This document shows, one piece after another, positions 46,465 to 55,605 of a stretch of DNA of 63,013 nucleotides; within the stretch, counting starts at the first letter, position 1; the number at the start of each line of letters is the position of its first letter. The notes under the pieces were generated by a model that made no database searches, was not told the DNA's origin, and was given only the letters and a program-made list of their open reading frames with translations. The position numbers and the translations under genes were made by a program. Origin of the DNA: Hyphomicrobiales bacterium. Lineage in GTDB: Bacteria > Pseudomonadota > Alphaproteobacteria > Rhizobiales > Aestuariivirgaceae. The DNA lies in contig JALSGQ010000043.1 of the NCBI GenBank assembly GCA_026982665.1, positions 1-63,013 of the forward strand, given 5' to 3'.

Positions 46465-48918
46465 ATGACTTCGGCCAGCCATGTTCCGCGCCTCCTGCTC
46501 CGCAGGTTGCGCGCGATCATGGCGGAGCGGGAGCCGGCGCAACAGAAACTCGACCGCATCGTCAGGCTCATTGCCGCCGACATGGTGGCAGAGGTGTGCT
46601 CGCTGTATGTGCTGGTGGGCGATGACACGCTGGAGCTGTTCGCCAGCGAGGGGCTGCGGCCGGAGGCGGTGCACCGGGTGCGGCTGGCTGTCGGCGAAGG
46701 ACTGGTGGGCACCATTGCCGCCACGGCCGAGCCGCTGAACCTGCCGCAGGCACGGCGACACCCGGCCTTCCGCTACCTGCCGGAGACGGGTGAGGATGCC
46801 TACAGCTCCTTCCTCGGCGTGCCCATTCTGCGCGGCGGACTGGTGAGCGGCGTGCTGGTGGTGCAGAACCGCAAGCCCCGCCAATACACGGAAGAAGAGC
46901 GGGAAGTCCTGGAAGTCATCGCCATGGTGCTGGCGGAGTTCCTTGCTTCGCCGGAGGTGCAGGCGTTGCGCGAGGCGCTGGGCGTGGCGCGCGTGCGCAG
47001 CCACCACCTGCATGGCGAGGGCCTGCTGCCGGGGCTGGCCATCGGCCGTGCATGGCTGCATGAACCGCGCATCGTCATCCGCCACTTCGAGGCTGCCGAT
47101 GCCCGCGCCGAGCATGACCGGCTGCACGAGGCACTGGGCATGCTGCGGGCGCAGTTGCAGCGTGCGGCCAATGACCCGCGCCTGCCGGAAGGTGATCCGC
47201 GCGATGTCTTCGAGGTGCTTGGCATGTTTGCCAGCGATCGCGGCTGGATCGCCCGCATGGAGGACTACATCCGCTTCGGGCTGACGGCGGAGGCGGCGGT
47301 GGCGCGCGTGCAGGCGGACAACCGCGCCCGCATGTTGCGCCAGCGCGATCCCTACCTGCGGGCGCGGCTGCATGATCTCGACGACCTTTCCTGGCGGCTG
47401 CTGCGGCTGCTGGCGGGTGATGCTTTCCTCGCGGATGCGGCAAACGATGGTGATGCAGATGCCGGCAAGGGCGGCAGTGGTGAACAGGCTGCCGTTTCCG
47501 ACCCGCTGGCGGCAGTGGCGGAAGATGCCGATTCATGCTCCGGCAGCGAAGACAGGTGCATCCTGTTTGCCCGCGGCATGGGGCCGGCGGAGCTGCTGGA
47601 TCATGATCATCGTCGCATTGCCGGGCTGGTGCTGGAGGAAGGAGCGAGGCAGGCACATGTAACCCTGGTGGCGAAGGCCCTGGGCATTCCGCTGGTGGCC
47701 GGGGTGGCGGGGGCGACCGACCTGGTGGAAAACGGCGATGTGGTCGTTGTCGATGGCCGCCGGGGAGAGGTGTTGATCCGGCCTGACGAGACCCTGCTGG
47801 ACTCGGTGCGCCAGCGCCTGCACATGCGGGCAAACACGCGCAAGCGCCTGCATGCCCTGCGCAATGCCCCCAACCGCAGCCGCGATGGCGTGCGCATCGG
47901 GTTGTTCATCAATGCCGGCCTGCCGGCGGACCTGGAGCATCTGCAGGCTTTCATGGTGGATGGCATCGGCCTGTTCCGCACCGAGATGCATTTTCTCATG
48001 CGGCGGCATCTGCCCGGGCGGCAGGAGCAGCAGGCGCTTTATGCCTCCGTGCTGAAGGCAGCGGCAGGGCGGCCGGTGCATTTCCGCACGCTGGACATCG
48101 GCGCCGACAAGGTGCCGCTGTTCATGACGCAGCAGCGCGAGCCCAACCCGGCCATGGGCTGGCGGGCGGTGCGCATGGGCCTTGACCGGCCGGGGCTGCT
48201 GAAGATGCAGTTGCGCGCCCTGCTGACGGCGGCGGCAGAGCAGTTGCCGGCACGAACGGAAGCACCCGGTGCCGGTGATGATGCCGCGGGCGGAAACGGC
48301 AGGGCAGCGGCTGGCGAAGCGCTCAACGTCATGTTCCCGATGATTGCCGATATCGGTGAGCTGCGCGCGGCAAAGGAACTGCTGGCCGGGCAGGTTGCGG
48401 CGTTGCGGCGTCTGGGCAGGCCGGTTCCGAATGCCGTGCGGGTGGGTGTGATGCTGGAGGTGCCGGCCCTGTTGTGGCAGTTGCCGGCACTGCGGCGGGA
48501 GGCGGACTTCATCTCCATTGGCACCAACGACCTGATGCAGTTCATCTTTGCGGCCGATCGCACCAATCCGCGCACGGCGCAGCGTTACGATCCGTTGCAC
48601 CCGGCCATGCTGCGCCTGCTGGCGCAGCTGCAACGGCAATTGTGCATCGCTGACGGGCGCAAGGTGCCGGTAACCGTATGTGGCGACATGGCGGCCAACC
48701 CGCTGGAGGCGATGATGCTGCTGGGGCTGGGATTCGAACGCCTGTCGATGCCTCCGGCCGGCCTTGAGCCGGTCAAGGCCATGCTGCACAGCCTGCCGTT
48801 GCGCCGGTTGCGCCGGGCGGTGGCCGAATGGCTGGCGGATGATGCGCCATCATGCAGCCTGCGTGAACAGGCCGCGCGCTTTGCCCGCGACAATGGCGTG
48901 GACGTGCTTGGCCTGTAA
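46465..48918 (+). CDS. ptsP: PtsP: GAF-domain PEP-protein phosphotransferase (EI-Ntr)
   Basis: Enzyme I of the nitrogen phosphotransferase system, which passes phosphate from PEP to NPr and on to EIIA-Ntr to tune nitrogen, potassium and carbon metabolism. The 817-aa protein has an N-terminal GAF domain (about residues 20-160: LDRIVRLIAADMVAEVCSLYVL), the swivel domain with the phospho-His in RQAHVTLVAKALGIP, and the PEP-binding barrel with DGIGLFRTEMHFL, FRTLDIGADK, VMFPMIADIGELR and VCGDMAANP. Two unusual low-complexity inserts occur (NDGDADAGKGGSGEQ and EAPGAGDDAAGGNG). The ATG at 46465 has GGAGG nine bases upstream. NPr and EIIA-Ntr genes are not in the window. Confidence 0.95.
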   Translation: MTSASHVPRLLLRRLRAIMAEREPAQQKLDRIVRLIAADMVAEVCSLYVLVGDDTLELFASEGLRPEAVHRVRLAVGEGLVGTIAATAEPLNLPQARRHPAFRYLPETGEDAYSSFLGVPILRGGLVSGVLVVQNRKPRQYTEEEREVLEVIAMVLAEFLASPEVQALREALGVARVRSHHLHGEGLLPGLAIGRAWLHEPRIVIRHFEAADARAEHDRLHEALGMLRAQLQRAANDPRLPEGDPRDVFEVLGMFASDRGWIARMEDYIRFGLTAEAAVARVQADNRARMLRQRDPYLRARLHDLDDLSWRLLRLLAGDAFLADAANDGDADAGKGGSGEQAAVSDPLAAVAEDADSCSGSEDRCILFARGMGPAELLDHDHRRIAGLVLEEGARQAHVTLVAKALGIPLVAGVAGATDLVENGDVVVVDGRRGEVLIRPDETLLDSVRQRLHMRANTRKRLHALRNAPNRSRDGVRIGLFINAGLPADLEHLQAFMVDGIGLFRTEMHFLMRRHLPGRQEQQALYASVLKAAAGRPVHFRTLDIGADKVPLFMTQQREPNPAMGWRAVRMGLDRPGLLKMQLRALLTAAAEQLPARTEAPGAGDDAAGGNGRAAAGEALNVMFPMIADIGELRAAKELLAGQVAALRRLGRPVPNAVRVGVMLEVPALLWQLPALRREADFISIGTNDLMQFIFAADRTNPRTAQRYDPLHPAMLRLLAQLQRQLCIADGRKVPVTVCGDMAANPLEAMMLLGLGFERLSMPPAGLEPVKAMLHSLPLRRLRRAVAEWLADDAPSCSLREQAARFARDNGVDVLGL

Positions 48919-49106
48919 GGGGCAGGCACTTCTTCTCGTGCTGCAGCCCGGCCTGCCACCTCTTCGGCGGAGGCGGGCTGGTGCGTTCATCATTCCCTTA
49001 CCATTTTCGTTCACCATGCAGGGGAAAGCATGGGCGTCGTGCCGCCTGCGCAGGCAGGTGTGGCGGCGGCGCACATCACATGATCACCAGTGCCGGGACC
49101 GGAACC

Positions 49107-50585
49107 ATGAGCAACGACCTGCATCCGCACACCACAGCCCAGCCAATGAACGAGGGGCCACAGGCAGGCATGGCGGTGGAGAGCGCCATGCGGGCACCTG
49201 CTGCCGATGCATCGGCAGCCGCCATGGATGATGCCACGCAGGCTGTTTCCGGCCATGCCGCGGCTGCACACGAGCATGCCGGAGCGCCGCAAGGGCATGC
49301 CGCAACAGCGCAGGAGCACGCGGAGAGCACCGATGCCGCAACGGGCGAAGCGGCTGCTGCGGGGGGCACGCGCGCCTTCTTCCGGCCGAAGCCCGATGGT
49401 GCCGTGGATCCGGCAGGAGAGGCCGGCTGGTACCTGGAGCGCGAGCGCGAGCGGCGTGGCCTGTCGCTGCAGACGGCAAGCCGTGCCACCGGCGTGCATC
49501 CGCAGCATCTGCGGGCCATCGAGCTGGGCATGCTGGAAAATCTGCCCGAGCGCTCGGAAGCCCTGCGCATGATAGGCGTGTATGCGCGTTTCCTGGGGTT
49601 TGATCCGCAGCCGCTGGTGGCACACCTGGAGGCCTGTCTGCCGCAGCAGAAGCAGCAGCCGGGCGATGAACGCGCCTTTTCCTCCGCCCGCATCATCCCG
49701 TTTCCGCTCATCGAGCGGCTGCGTGGCCTCGGGCGCTCGCCGGGCGGCATGGGAGCATCGGTGCTGGTGCTGATGCTGCTGTTCGGCGGCCTTTCCTGGA
49801 GCCTGTGGCCGACCTCAAGCACCCCGGCAGGCGATGCAGCCACCACCGTGGCGCAGGCCCCGGCGGCAACTGGCGAGCGGGCCGATGCCGCATCCGCCAA
49901 GCTGGCCGATGAATCGACTGCGGTCGAGGCCGATCAGGAGGAAACACGCATCACGTCCGCCGATGCCGGGGAAACGCAGCCGGCGGCAGATCCCATCGCC
50001 GCGCTGATTGCCCGCACCGTGCCGGAGGTGGCGCAAGGCGGGCAGGAACAGCCGGCAGAGGCAGAGCCGATGCCTTCCAGGCAGGCGATGCAGGTGGCGT
50101 CGGCGGAAAAGGCAGCAGGTGAAAAGCCTGTCCGCAAGCCGACCGAAGCCGCAGCTTCGAAGCTGCCGCCCGCACCAATTGCGCCACCGGGCATGGATGC
50201 AGCCGCACCTGCCCAGGCAGCGGCTTCTCCGACAGCCACGCAGCAGGCCGACGCGCCGCTGGATCCGCAGGCGGTGAGACCGCTGCAGGCGGTGCCGGAG
50301 AAGGGTATCGCCCTGCGCGCGGCGGAGCAGATCTGGTTGAGGCTGGAGGATGATTCCGGCCTGCCGTGGTTCGTCGGTTTCCTCAAGGCGGGCGAGGTGC
50401 TGGTGCTGCCCAGCGACCGGCCGCTGCGCCTGTCTGCCAGCGACGTGCACCGGCTGGAATGGTATGTGAACGGCCGCCGCATGGGCAAGCTGGGCAAGCG
50501 CGGCGCGGATTTCCTCAGCGAGCCGCTGGGCAGCCTGTATCGGCAAAGCGGCATGCGCGTGCCGGGCAGCAAGCCGGCCGGCTGA
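49107..50585 (+). CDS. RodZ-like HTH membrane protein
   Basis: 492-aa protein with a low-complexity N-terminal region containing repeats of GHAAAAHEHAG type, then an HTH domain (WYLERERERRGLSLQTASRATGVHPQHLRAIELGMLENLP, about residues 112-152), one membrane helix near residue 220 (GASVLVLMLLFGGLSWSLW), a disordered Ala/Pro/Glu-rich periplasmic stretch and a C-terminal DUF4115-type domain (IWLRLEDDSGLPWFVGFLKAGEVLVLP). This is the RodZ architecture, an anchor of MreB filaments and the elongasome. Position between ptsP and prfA is the usual one in alphaproteobacteria. Start: MSNDLHPH at 49107 fits best; an ATG at 49080 is possible. Confidence 0.85.
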   Translation: MSNDLHPHTTAQPMNEGPQAGMAVESAMRAPAADASAAAMDDATQAVSGHAAAAHEHAGAPQGHAATAQEHAESTDAATGEAAAAGGTRAFFRPKPDGAVDPAGEAGWYLERERERRGLSLQTASRATGVHPQHLRAIELGMLENLPERSEALRMIGVYARFLGFDPQPLVAHLEACLPQQKQQPGDERAFSSARIIPFPLIERLRGLGRSPGGMGASVLVLMLLFGGLSWSLWPTSSTPAGDAATTVAQAPAATGERADAASAKLADESTAVEADQEETRITSADAGETQPAADPIAALIARTVPEVAQGGQEQPAEAEPMPSRQAMQVASAEKAAGEKPVRKPTEAAASKLPPAPIAPPGMDAAAPAQAAASPTATQQADAPLDPQAVRPLQAVPEKGIALRAAEQIWLRLEDDSGLPWFVGFLKAGEVLVLPSDRPLRLSASDVHRLEWYVNGRRMGKLGKRGADFLSEPLGSLYRQSGMRVPGSKPAG

Positions 50586-50673
50586 TGGCGCATGTTCACG
50601 CCGCCGGGCGATGCTGCCAGGTGCGATGGCGACAGTATATATCTCCCCCTCAGGATGGCTTTTCTGCTGACAA

Positions 50674-50714
50674 CAGAAAAAGCGGGCGGCGGTCCTTCAC
50701 CGCCGCCCTTTCTG
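50674..50714 (+). terminator. Intrinsic terminator after the RodZ-like gene
   Basis: GGGCGGCGG (50684-50692) pairs with CCGCCGCCC (50700-50708) around TCCTTCA, followed by TTTCT; CAGAAA and TTTCTG outside extend the symmetry, so it could act in both directions. It separates the RodZ-like gene from prfA. Confidence 0.8.
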
Positions 50715-50836
50715 CCTGATGGCAGTGCTGCAGGCAGGCGGGAAGTGCTTTTTCGCCCTTGTGTTTGCCCTTGTTTGCGGGCGGTGGTCTGGCTATCTCC
50801 TCGGCAGGCAGCATGGGGCGTGCAGGTGTTCCCGAT

Positions 50837-50866
50837 GCATTTCACGGAGCAGCATTTCACGGAGCG
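50837..50866 (+). repeat. 15-bp tandem duplication ahead of prfA
   Basis: GCATTTCACGGAGCA (50837-50851) is followed by GCATTTCACGGAGCG (50852-50866), identical but for the last base. Each copy contains GGAG, so the ribosome binding site is duplicated 10 and 25 bases upstream of the prfA ATG. Confidence 0.7.
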
Positions 50867-50875
50867 GCGTGGCAC

Positions 50876-51943
50876 ATGGCACTGGCGCAATCGGCCCGCA
50901 TCGAGCAGTTGCTGAAGCGCTTCACGGAACTGGAACAGGCGCTGGCGGCAGGTGCTTCCGGCGAGGAATACGTGCGCCTGTCGCGCGAGTATGCGGAGCT
51001 GGAGCCGGTGGCGCGCAAGGCGCAGCAGCTGCGCTCCGCCTCCGGCGAGCTTGCGGAGCTGGAGGAAATGCTGGACGATCCGGAGCTGGGCGAGATGGCG
51101 CGTGCCGAGATGGCGGTGTTGAAGGAGCGCATCGCGGTGCTGGAGCAGGAGCTGCAGGTGCTGCTGCTGCCGAGGGATGCGGCGGACGAGAAAAGCGTCA
51201 TCGTGGAGATTCGCGCCGGCACCGGTGGCGAGGAGGCGGCATTGTTCGCTGCCGACCTGTTCCGCATGTATCAGCGCTATTCGGAAGCGCGGGGGTGGAA
51301 GGTGGAGGTGCTCTCCGCATCCGAATCCGATCTTGGCGGCTATCGCGAGATCATTGCCGCCTTTCGCGGGCGTGGCGTGTATGCGCGGCTGAAATACGAA
51401 TCGGGCGTGCACCGGGTGCAGCGCGTGCCGGAGACGGAGGCTGGCGGGCGCATCCATACCTCCGCCGCCACGGTTGCGGTGCTGCCCGAGGCGGAAGAGG
51501 TGGATGTGGAGATCGACGAGAAGGATCTGCGCATCGATGTGTTCCGCGCTTCCGGTGCTGGCGGGCAGCATGTGAACACCACCGATTCGGCAGTGCGCAT
51601 TACCCACATTCCCACCGGCATCGTGGTCAGCCAGCAGAGCGAGCGCAGCCAGCACAAGAACAGGGCAAAGGCCATGCAGGTGTTGCGCGCGCGGCTGTAT
51701 GAGCAGCAGCGCCGCGAGCAGCAGCAGCAGCGCGCCGCCGAGCGCCGCGGGCAGATAGGCAGCGGGGATCGCTCCGAGCGCATTCGCACCTACAACTTCC
51801 CGCAAGGGCGGGTTACCGACCACCGCATCAACCTCACGCTCTACAAGCTCGACCAGGTGCTTTCCGGCGAGGCGCTGGACGAGATCATCGAGCCGCTGAT
51901 CGCCGAGCACCAGGCGCGCCTGCTGGCGGCGCAGGAAGAATGA
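50876..51943 (+). CDS. prfA: Peptide chain release factor 1
   Basis: RF1 reads UAA and UAG stops and releases the finished peptide. The 355-aa protein has the coiled-coil N-terminal domain, [19 protein letters not shown], the decoding region with PET in [17 protein letters not shown], the catalytic GGQ in [21 protein letters not shown] (Gly-Gly-Gln at 229-231) and [23 protein letters not shown]. The track ORF opens far upstream; ATG at 50876 gives the family length. Stop overlaps the prmC start (ATGA). The Gln of GGQ is the target of PrmC, encoded next. The tandem repeat upstream duplicates the Shine-Dalgarno. Confidence 0.98.
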   Translation: MALAQSARIEQLLKRFTELEQALAAGASGEEYVRLSREYAELEPVARKAQQLRSASGELAELEEMLDDPELGEMARAEMAVLKERIAVLEQELQVLLLPRDAADEKSVIVEIRAGTGGEEAALFAADLFRMYQRYSEARGWKVEVLSASESDLGGYREIIAAFRGRGVYARLKYESGVHRVQRVPETEAGGRIHTSAATVAVLPEAEEVDVEIDEKDLRIDVFRASGAGGQHVNTTDSAVRITHIPTGIVVSQQSERSQHKNRAKAMQVLRARLYEQQRREQQQQRAAERRGQIGSGDRSERIRTYNFPQGRVTDHRINLTLYKLDQVLSGEALDEIIEPLIAEHQARLLAAQEE

Positions 51944-52956
51944 GCATGCCGCCACAGGATCAACAGCAGCAGGACCGGGGCAGGCAGGTGCGGCACGACA
52001 TGCCGCGGCAGCCATTGCGGCCACAACGGCAGCATGGCCAAGAACACCGGATGCAAGGATGGCTGCAGCGATGGAGCGGGCAGTCGCTTGCCGATGTGCG
52101 GCATGAGCTGACATCACACCTGCGTACTGCGGGCATCGGCACGGCGGCGCTGGATGCCCGGCTGCTGGTGCAGCAGGCCACGGGCCTGTCTCATGCCTGT
52201 CTCATCGCCGAAGAGCGCACGCGCCGGCTCACAACTGATGAGGCGCGCATCCTGATCCGCATGGCTGTGCGGCGGCTGCAAGGGGAGCCGGTTTCGCGCA
52301 TCATCGGGCTGCGTGCCTTCTTCGGGCGGGATTTCGTCATCAGCCCGGATGTGCTGGATCCGCGGCCGGAAACCGAGCTGCTGGTGGAGGCAGCGCTGAA
52401 GCTGCGCCCGCATGTCGAGGCATTGCATGACGAATCGCCGCTATTGTGCGACGCAGGTGCAGGATCCGGCTGCATCATCGTGAGCCTGCTGGCAGAGTGG
52501 CCTGCGGCACAGGGAATGGCGCTGGACATTTCTGCCGCTGCACTTGCCATCACCCGCCACAATGCCGCCCGGCATGGCGTGGCGGAACGGTTGCATTGCG
52601 TGCGTGCAAACTGGCTTGCGCCAGTGCGCGGGCCGGTTGACCTGCTGGTGTCCAACCCGCCTTACCTGAAGGCTGCCGAGATGCAATGCCTGCCACCGGA
52701 AGTGCGGCATGATCCGGCGCTGGCGCTGGCGGCGGGCGAAGACGGGTTTGCAGCCTATCGCGCCCTGGCTCGGAAGGCGGCTGATGTGTTGCGTCCTGGT
52801 GGATGGCTGCTGCTGGAGGTGGGGGCCGGGCAGGCGGAAGAAGTGCGGCGGATGTTCGAGCAGGCGGGCTTGCGGCCTGATTCGCTCCTGCCGCCAATCC
52901 TGCATGATCTTGCGGGCATCGGGCGGGTGGTGGCGCTGCGCCGGGATGGCCGATGA
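51940..52956 (+). CDS. prmC: Peptide chain release factor N5-glutamine methyltransferase
   Basis: PrmC (HemK) uses SAM to methylate the Gln of the GGQ motif in RF1 and RF2, which speeds termination. The protein has the N-terminal helical domain ([24 protein letters not shown]), [29 protein letters not shown], the SAM motif [17 protein letters not shown] and the catalytic NPPY in [14 protein letters not shown]. From the ATG at 51940 (overlapping the prfA stop) it is 338 aa, longer than typical; the first 37 residues are Gln/Arg-rich ([12 protein letters not shown]) and an internal ATG at 52051 would give 301 aa. I keep the coupled start as the default, with that reservation. Confidence 0.93.
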   Translation: MSMPPQDQQQQDRGRQVRHDMPRQPLRPQRQHGQEHRMQGWLQRWSGQSLADVRHELTSHLRTAGIGTAALDARLLVQQATGLSHACLIAEERTRRLTTDEARILIRMAVRRLQGEPVSRIIGLRAFFGRDFVISPDVLDPRPETELLVEAALKLRPHVEALHDESPLLCDAGAGSGCIIVSLLAEWPAAQGMALDISAAALAITRHNAARHGVAERLHCVRANWLAPVRGPVDLLVSNPPYLKAAEMQCLPPEVRHDPALALAAGEDGFAAYRALARKAADVLRPGGWLLLEVGAGQAEEVRRMFEQAGLRPDSLLPPILHDLAGIGRVVALRRDGR

Positions 52957-53407
52957 GGTGCCGTTCCGTGGATACTTGCAGGCATCGATGCAGGAAATTC
53001 TTCACCCTTTTCATCAAATGCATGGCGGGCTGTGTATTTTTTGGGTGCCTTGATCGAATCCGTGCTTGGAAACCTGCGCCTTACAGGCTACATTGCCACA
53101 AGAGCCGAAGGACGATGATTGAGACCTGCAAGTGATGACGGCCCTGGCCTTCAGGGTGTCGGGAAACGACTGGCGGCAGGCATGTCGGCGATGTGATCAT
53201 GATGGAGCGTGTCATGCTGGTGCCGTGTCGCGGTATTTGCAGGAGGTGGATGCGCAAGACGGCATGAACCGTGCGGAGGTGTCAGCCGTGCCGCCAGGCA
53301 ATTGATGATGTGCAGGGCGGGCCGCCGGCAGACAGGCGACGGATGCAGGAAGAGGCAGACCGTCATTGTCAATCATCCAGGGCATTGAAAACCACCAGCG
53401 AGACAAG
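52957..53407. other. Non-coding gap between prmC and DUF4167 gene
   Basis: 451 bases without a gene. The only promoter-like pair is TTGGAA (53066-53071) and TACATT (53089-53094), 17 bases apart, directed toward the DUF4167 gene. A 5-bp hairpin CCCTG-GCCTT-CAGGG lies near 53142-53156. I see nothing else in it. Confidence 0.5.
53066..53094 (+). promoter_or_regulatory. Candidate promoter upstream of DUF4167 gene
   Basis: TTGGAA and TACATT with 17-base spacing each match the sigma-70 boxes at four of six positions. This would give a leader of about 300 bases, which is long, so the real promoter may lie nearer to the gene. Confidence 0.3.
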
Positions 53408-54253
53408 ATGAGACAGCCACAGCACAGAAATCGTGCGCGCACGCGCACGCGCCGCCAGCCGAATCCGGCCAACAAGGTGTATGAAAGCAACGGCCCGGAT
53501 GTGAAGGTGCGCGGCACGCCGCAGCAAATCGCGGACAAGTACATGCAGCTGGGGCGCGATGCCCTCTCCGCCGGTGATGCGGTGAAGGCGGAGAACTACT
53601 TCCAGCATGCCGAGCACTACCTGCGCATCATTGCCGCCGCGCAGGAGCAGATGCAGCTGCGCCGGCAGCAGCAGGAACAGCGCCGGCAGGAGGCTGCCGC
53701 ACGGCGGCGGGGCAATGGCAGGGACGCCGAAGAGACACTGCCGGCAGCCGGGGTGGCGGCAGATGCACCGGAGCGGGGCGAGTCTGCCCAGGTGGTGGTA
53801 TTGCCCACCGAGGCTGCGGAGAATGCAGCCGTTGCCGTGGCTGCCGATACCGATGCCGATGCGGCTGCTGCCTCTCTTGGGCAGGATGTCGATGCTGCTG
53901 CTGACGACAAGCCTGATGCCAGCGCTGCCGAAGCGCAGGTGCAGCCGGCATGGGACGGTGCCGCACCACAGTTCCTGACGCGGCCGGTGGAAGTGCTGGC
54001 CGATGAAGAGGTGCAGGAAGCTCCGTCGGCAGAGGCTGATTCGGAAGATGCACAGCCGGCGGAAACGCCGTCGGAAGAAAACGCGTCTGCCGCGGCAACG
54101 GCCGAGGAGACGGCCCGGAAGGCAGAGGCATCCCGCACCACGCGGCGCAGCGCGCGGCGGCGCACCACGCGCACGCGGCGCAGCGCCAGCAAGGCGCAGG
54201 AGGCGCAGGATGCCGATGGCACACAGGGCGCGCAGGATTCGCCGGAAGCCTGA
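53408..54253 (+). CDS. DUF4167 protein
   Basis: 281-aa protein with the conserved DUF4167 domain at residues 1-75: basic start (RQPQHRNRARTRTRRQPNPANKVYESNGPDVKVRGTPQQIADKYMQLGRDALSAGDAVKAENYFQHAEHYLRII), then about 200 residues of low-complexity Ala/Glu/Asp sequence and a basic Arg/Thr tail (RRSARRRTTRTRRSASK). The family is almost confined to alphaproteobacteria and stands next to prmC. Its function is unknown; the basic ends and disorder suggest RNA or nucleic-acid binding, but this is inference. The start ATG at 53408 matches family members. Confidence 0.9.
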   Translation: MRQPQHRNRARTRTRRQPNPANKVYESNGPDVKVRGTPQQIADKYMQLGRDALSAGDAVKAENYFQHAEHYLRIIAAAQEQMQLRRQQQEQRRQEAAARRRGNGRDAEETLPAAGVAADAPERGESAQVVVLPTEAAENAAVAVAADTDADAAAASLGQDVDAAADDKPDASAAEAQVQPAWDGAAPQFLTRPVEVLADEEVQEAPSAEADSEDAQPAETPSEENASAAATAEETARKAEASRTTRRSARRRTTRTRRSASKAQEAQDADGTQGAQDSPEA

Positions 54254-54377
54254 AGCGGCGCTGCTGTTGCGCCTTGCCTGGCCAGCTTCATGTGCCTGAT
54301 GTGGTGCAAGTGTTGTTGCGGCGGCACGGTGCCCCTTTCCTTTCTGCCTTTCTTCTCGCCATGCACGGGCATTGGTC

Positions 54378-55517
54378 ATGAGCGGCCCTATCACGGCAGC
54401 ATTGCAGGAATGTATCCGGGCCGGGCGCATTGCCGCTGATGCCCAGCAGATGCGTGCTGCGGCGCGGCTGGATGCCCTGGCCGAGCGCCTGCACGGGTAT
54501 CAGCCACCGCGCCATGCAGGGCTGCTTTCGCGGTTGTTCGGGCGCAGGAGGCAGGATGCCGCACCACCGCGTGGTGTGTATCTGTTCGGCCCGCCGGGGC
54601 GCGGCAAGACGATGCTGATGGACATGTTCTTCCGTGCCGCGCCGGTGCCGGAGAAAGAGCGCCAGCGCTGGCATTTCGATGCCTTCATGCAGCACGTGCA
54701 CGCCCTCATCCGCAGCATTCGCGAGCAGCAGGCGCGCGGCGAGCTGTGGGAGGACATCGACCCGGTGGAACAGGCGGCGAAGGAGATCCTGAAGCAGGGC
54801 TGGCTCATCGGCATCGACGAGTTCCAGGTGAACGACATCACCGACGCGATGCTCCTGGGACGGCTGTTCGAGAACCTGTTCCGCCTCGGCGCGGTGCTCG
54901 TCGCCACCTCCAACATCGCGCCGGAGGAGCTTTACAGGGACGGGCTGAACCGGGCGCTGTTCGAGCCGTTCATCGAGCTGCTGGCGGCGCAGGCGGACAT
55001 CGTGCCGCTGCTGGAAGGGGAAGATCACCGGCTGCGGCGCATGGTGGAGGAGGATGTGCTCTACCGGCGCTGGATGGCGCCGATCACGCCGGACATCGAG
55101 GAGAAGTTCGAGCGCATGTGGCGCACCGTCATCGGCGATGCGCAGGCCGGGCCGCTGCCGGTGGACCTGGGCGGGCGGGTGCTGCTGGCGCAGCGGGCGA
55201 CGGAGATGGCAGCGCGCTTCGGCTTTCATGAGCTGTGCGAGCAGCCGCTGGGGGCGGGGGACTACATCGCCATCGCCCGGCGCTTTCCCAACCTGTTCAT
55301 CGAGCGCATTCCGCTGCTGGGGCCGGAAGAGCGCAACGAGGCATTGCGCTTCATGCACCTGGTGGATGCGCTGTATGACAACCGCGTGCGGTTGTTCGCG
55401 ACTGCTGCCGGTGAGCCGCCGGACATCTACCGCGAGGGGCCGCTGAAGCAGTCGTTTCAGCGCACCGTCTCGCGCCTGCAGCAGATGCGCCGGGCCGACT
55501 GGCCGCCGCAGGGATGA
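54378..55517 (+). CDS. zapE: Cell division ATPase ZapE
   Basis: AAA+-like P-loop ATPase of the AFG1/ZapE family, which in E. coli joins late division and in mitochondria helps degrade inner-membrane proteins. The 379-aa protein has Walker A GPPGRGKTML (about residues 72-81), FHFDAFMQHVHALI-like WHFDAFMQHVHALI, Walker B WLIGIDEFQVNDITDAML and the sensor region ATSNIAPEELYRDGLNR. The start is the ATG at 54378; the track lists a TTG two codons earlier. It stands 88 bases before dapF and could be transcribed with it. Confidence 0.95.
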   Translation: MSGPITAALQECIRAGRIAADAQQMRAAARLDALAERLHGYQPPRHAGLLSRLFGRRRQDAAPPRGVYLFGPPGRGKTMLMDMFFRAAPVPEKERQRWHFDAFMQHVHALIRSIREQQARGELWEDIDPVEQAAKEILKQGWLIGIDEFQVNDITDAMLLGRLFENLFRLGAVLVATSNIAPEELYRDGLNRALFEPFIELLAAQADIVPLLEGEDHRLRRMVEEDVLYRRWMAPITPDIEEKFERMWRTVIGDAQAGPLPVDLGGRVLLAQRATEMAARFGFHELCEQPLGAGDYIAIARRFPNLFIERIPLLGPEERNEALRFMHLVDALYDNRVRLFATAAGEPPDIYREGPLKQSFQRTVSRLQQMRRADWPPQG

Positions 55518-55605
55518 ATGACCATAAGCGCGTGCGGTGCCGCCATTTGTCAGCGCCGCTGTCGCCGCCTATATTCCGCGCAACCGCAACATGGAGAGAT
55601 GACGC

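Noticed and set aside
49934-52117. 727-codon ORF on the minus strand opposite the RodZ-like gene and prfA
   Set aside because: Crosses a terminator and two real genes and has no recognisable domain.
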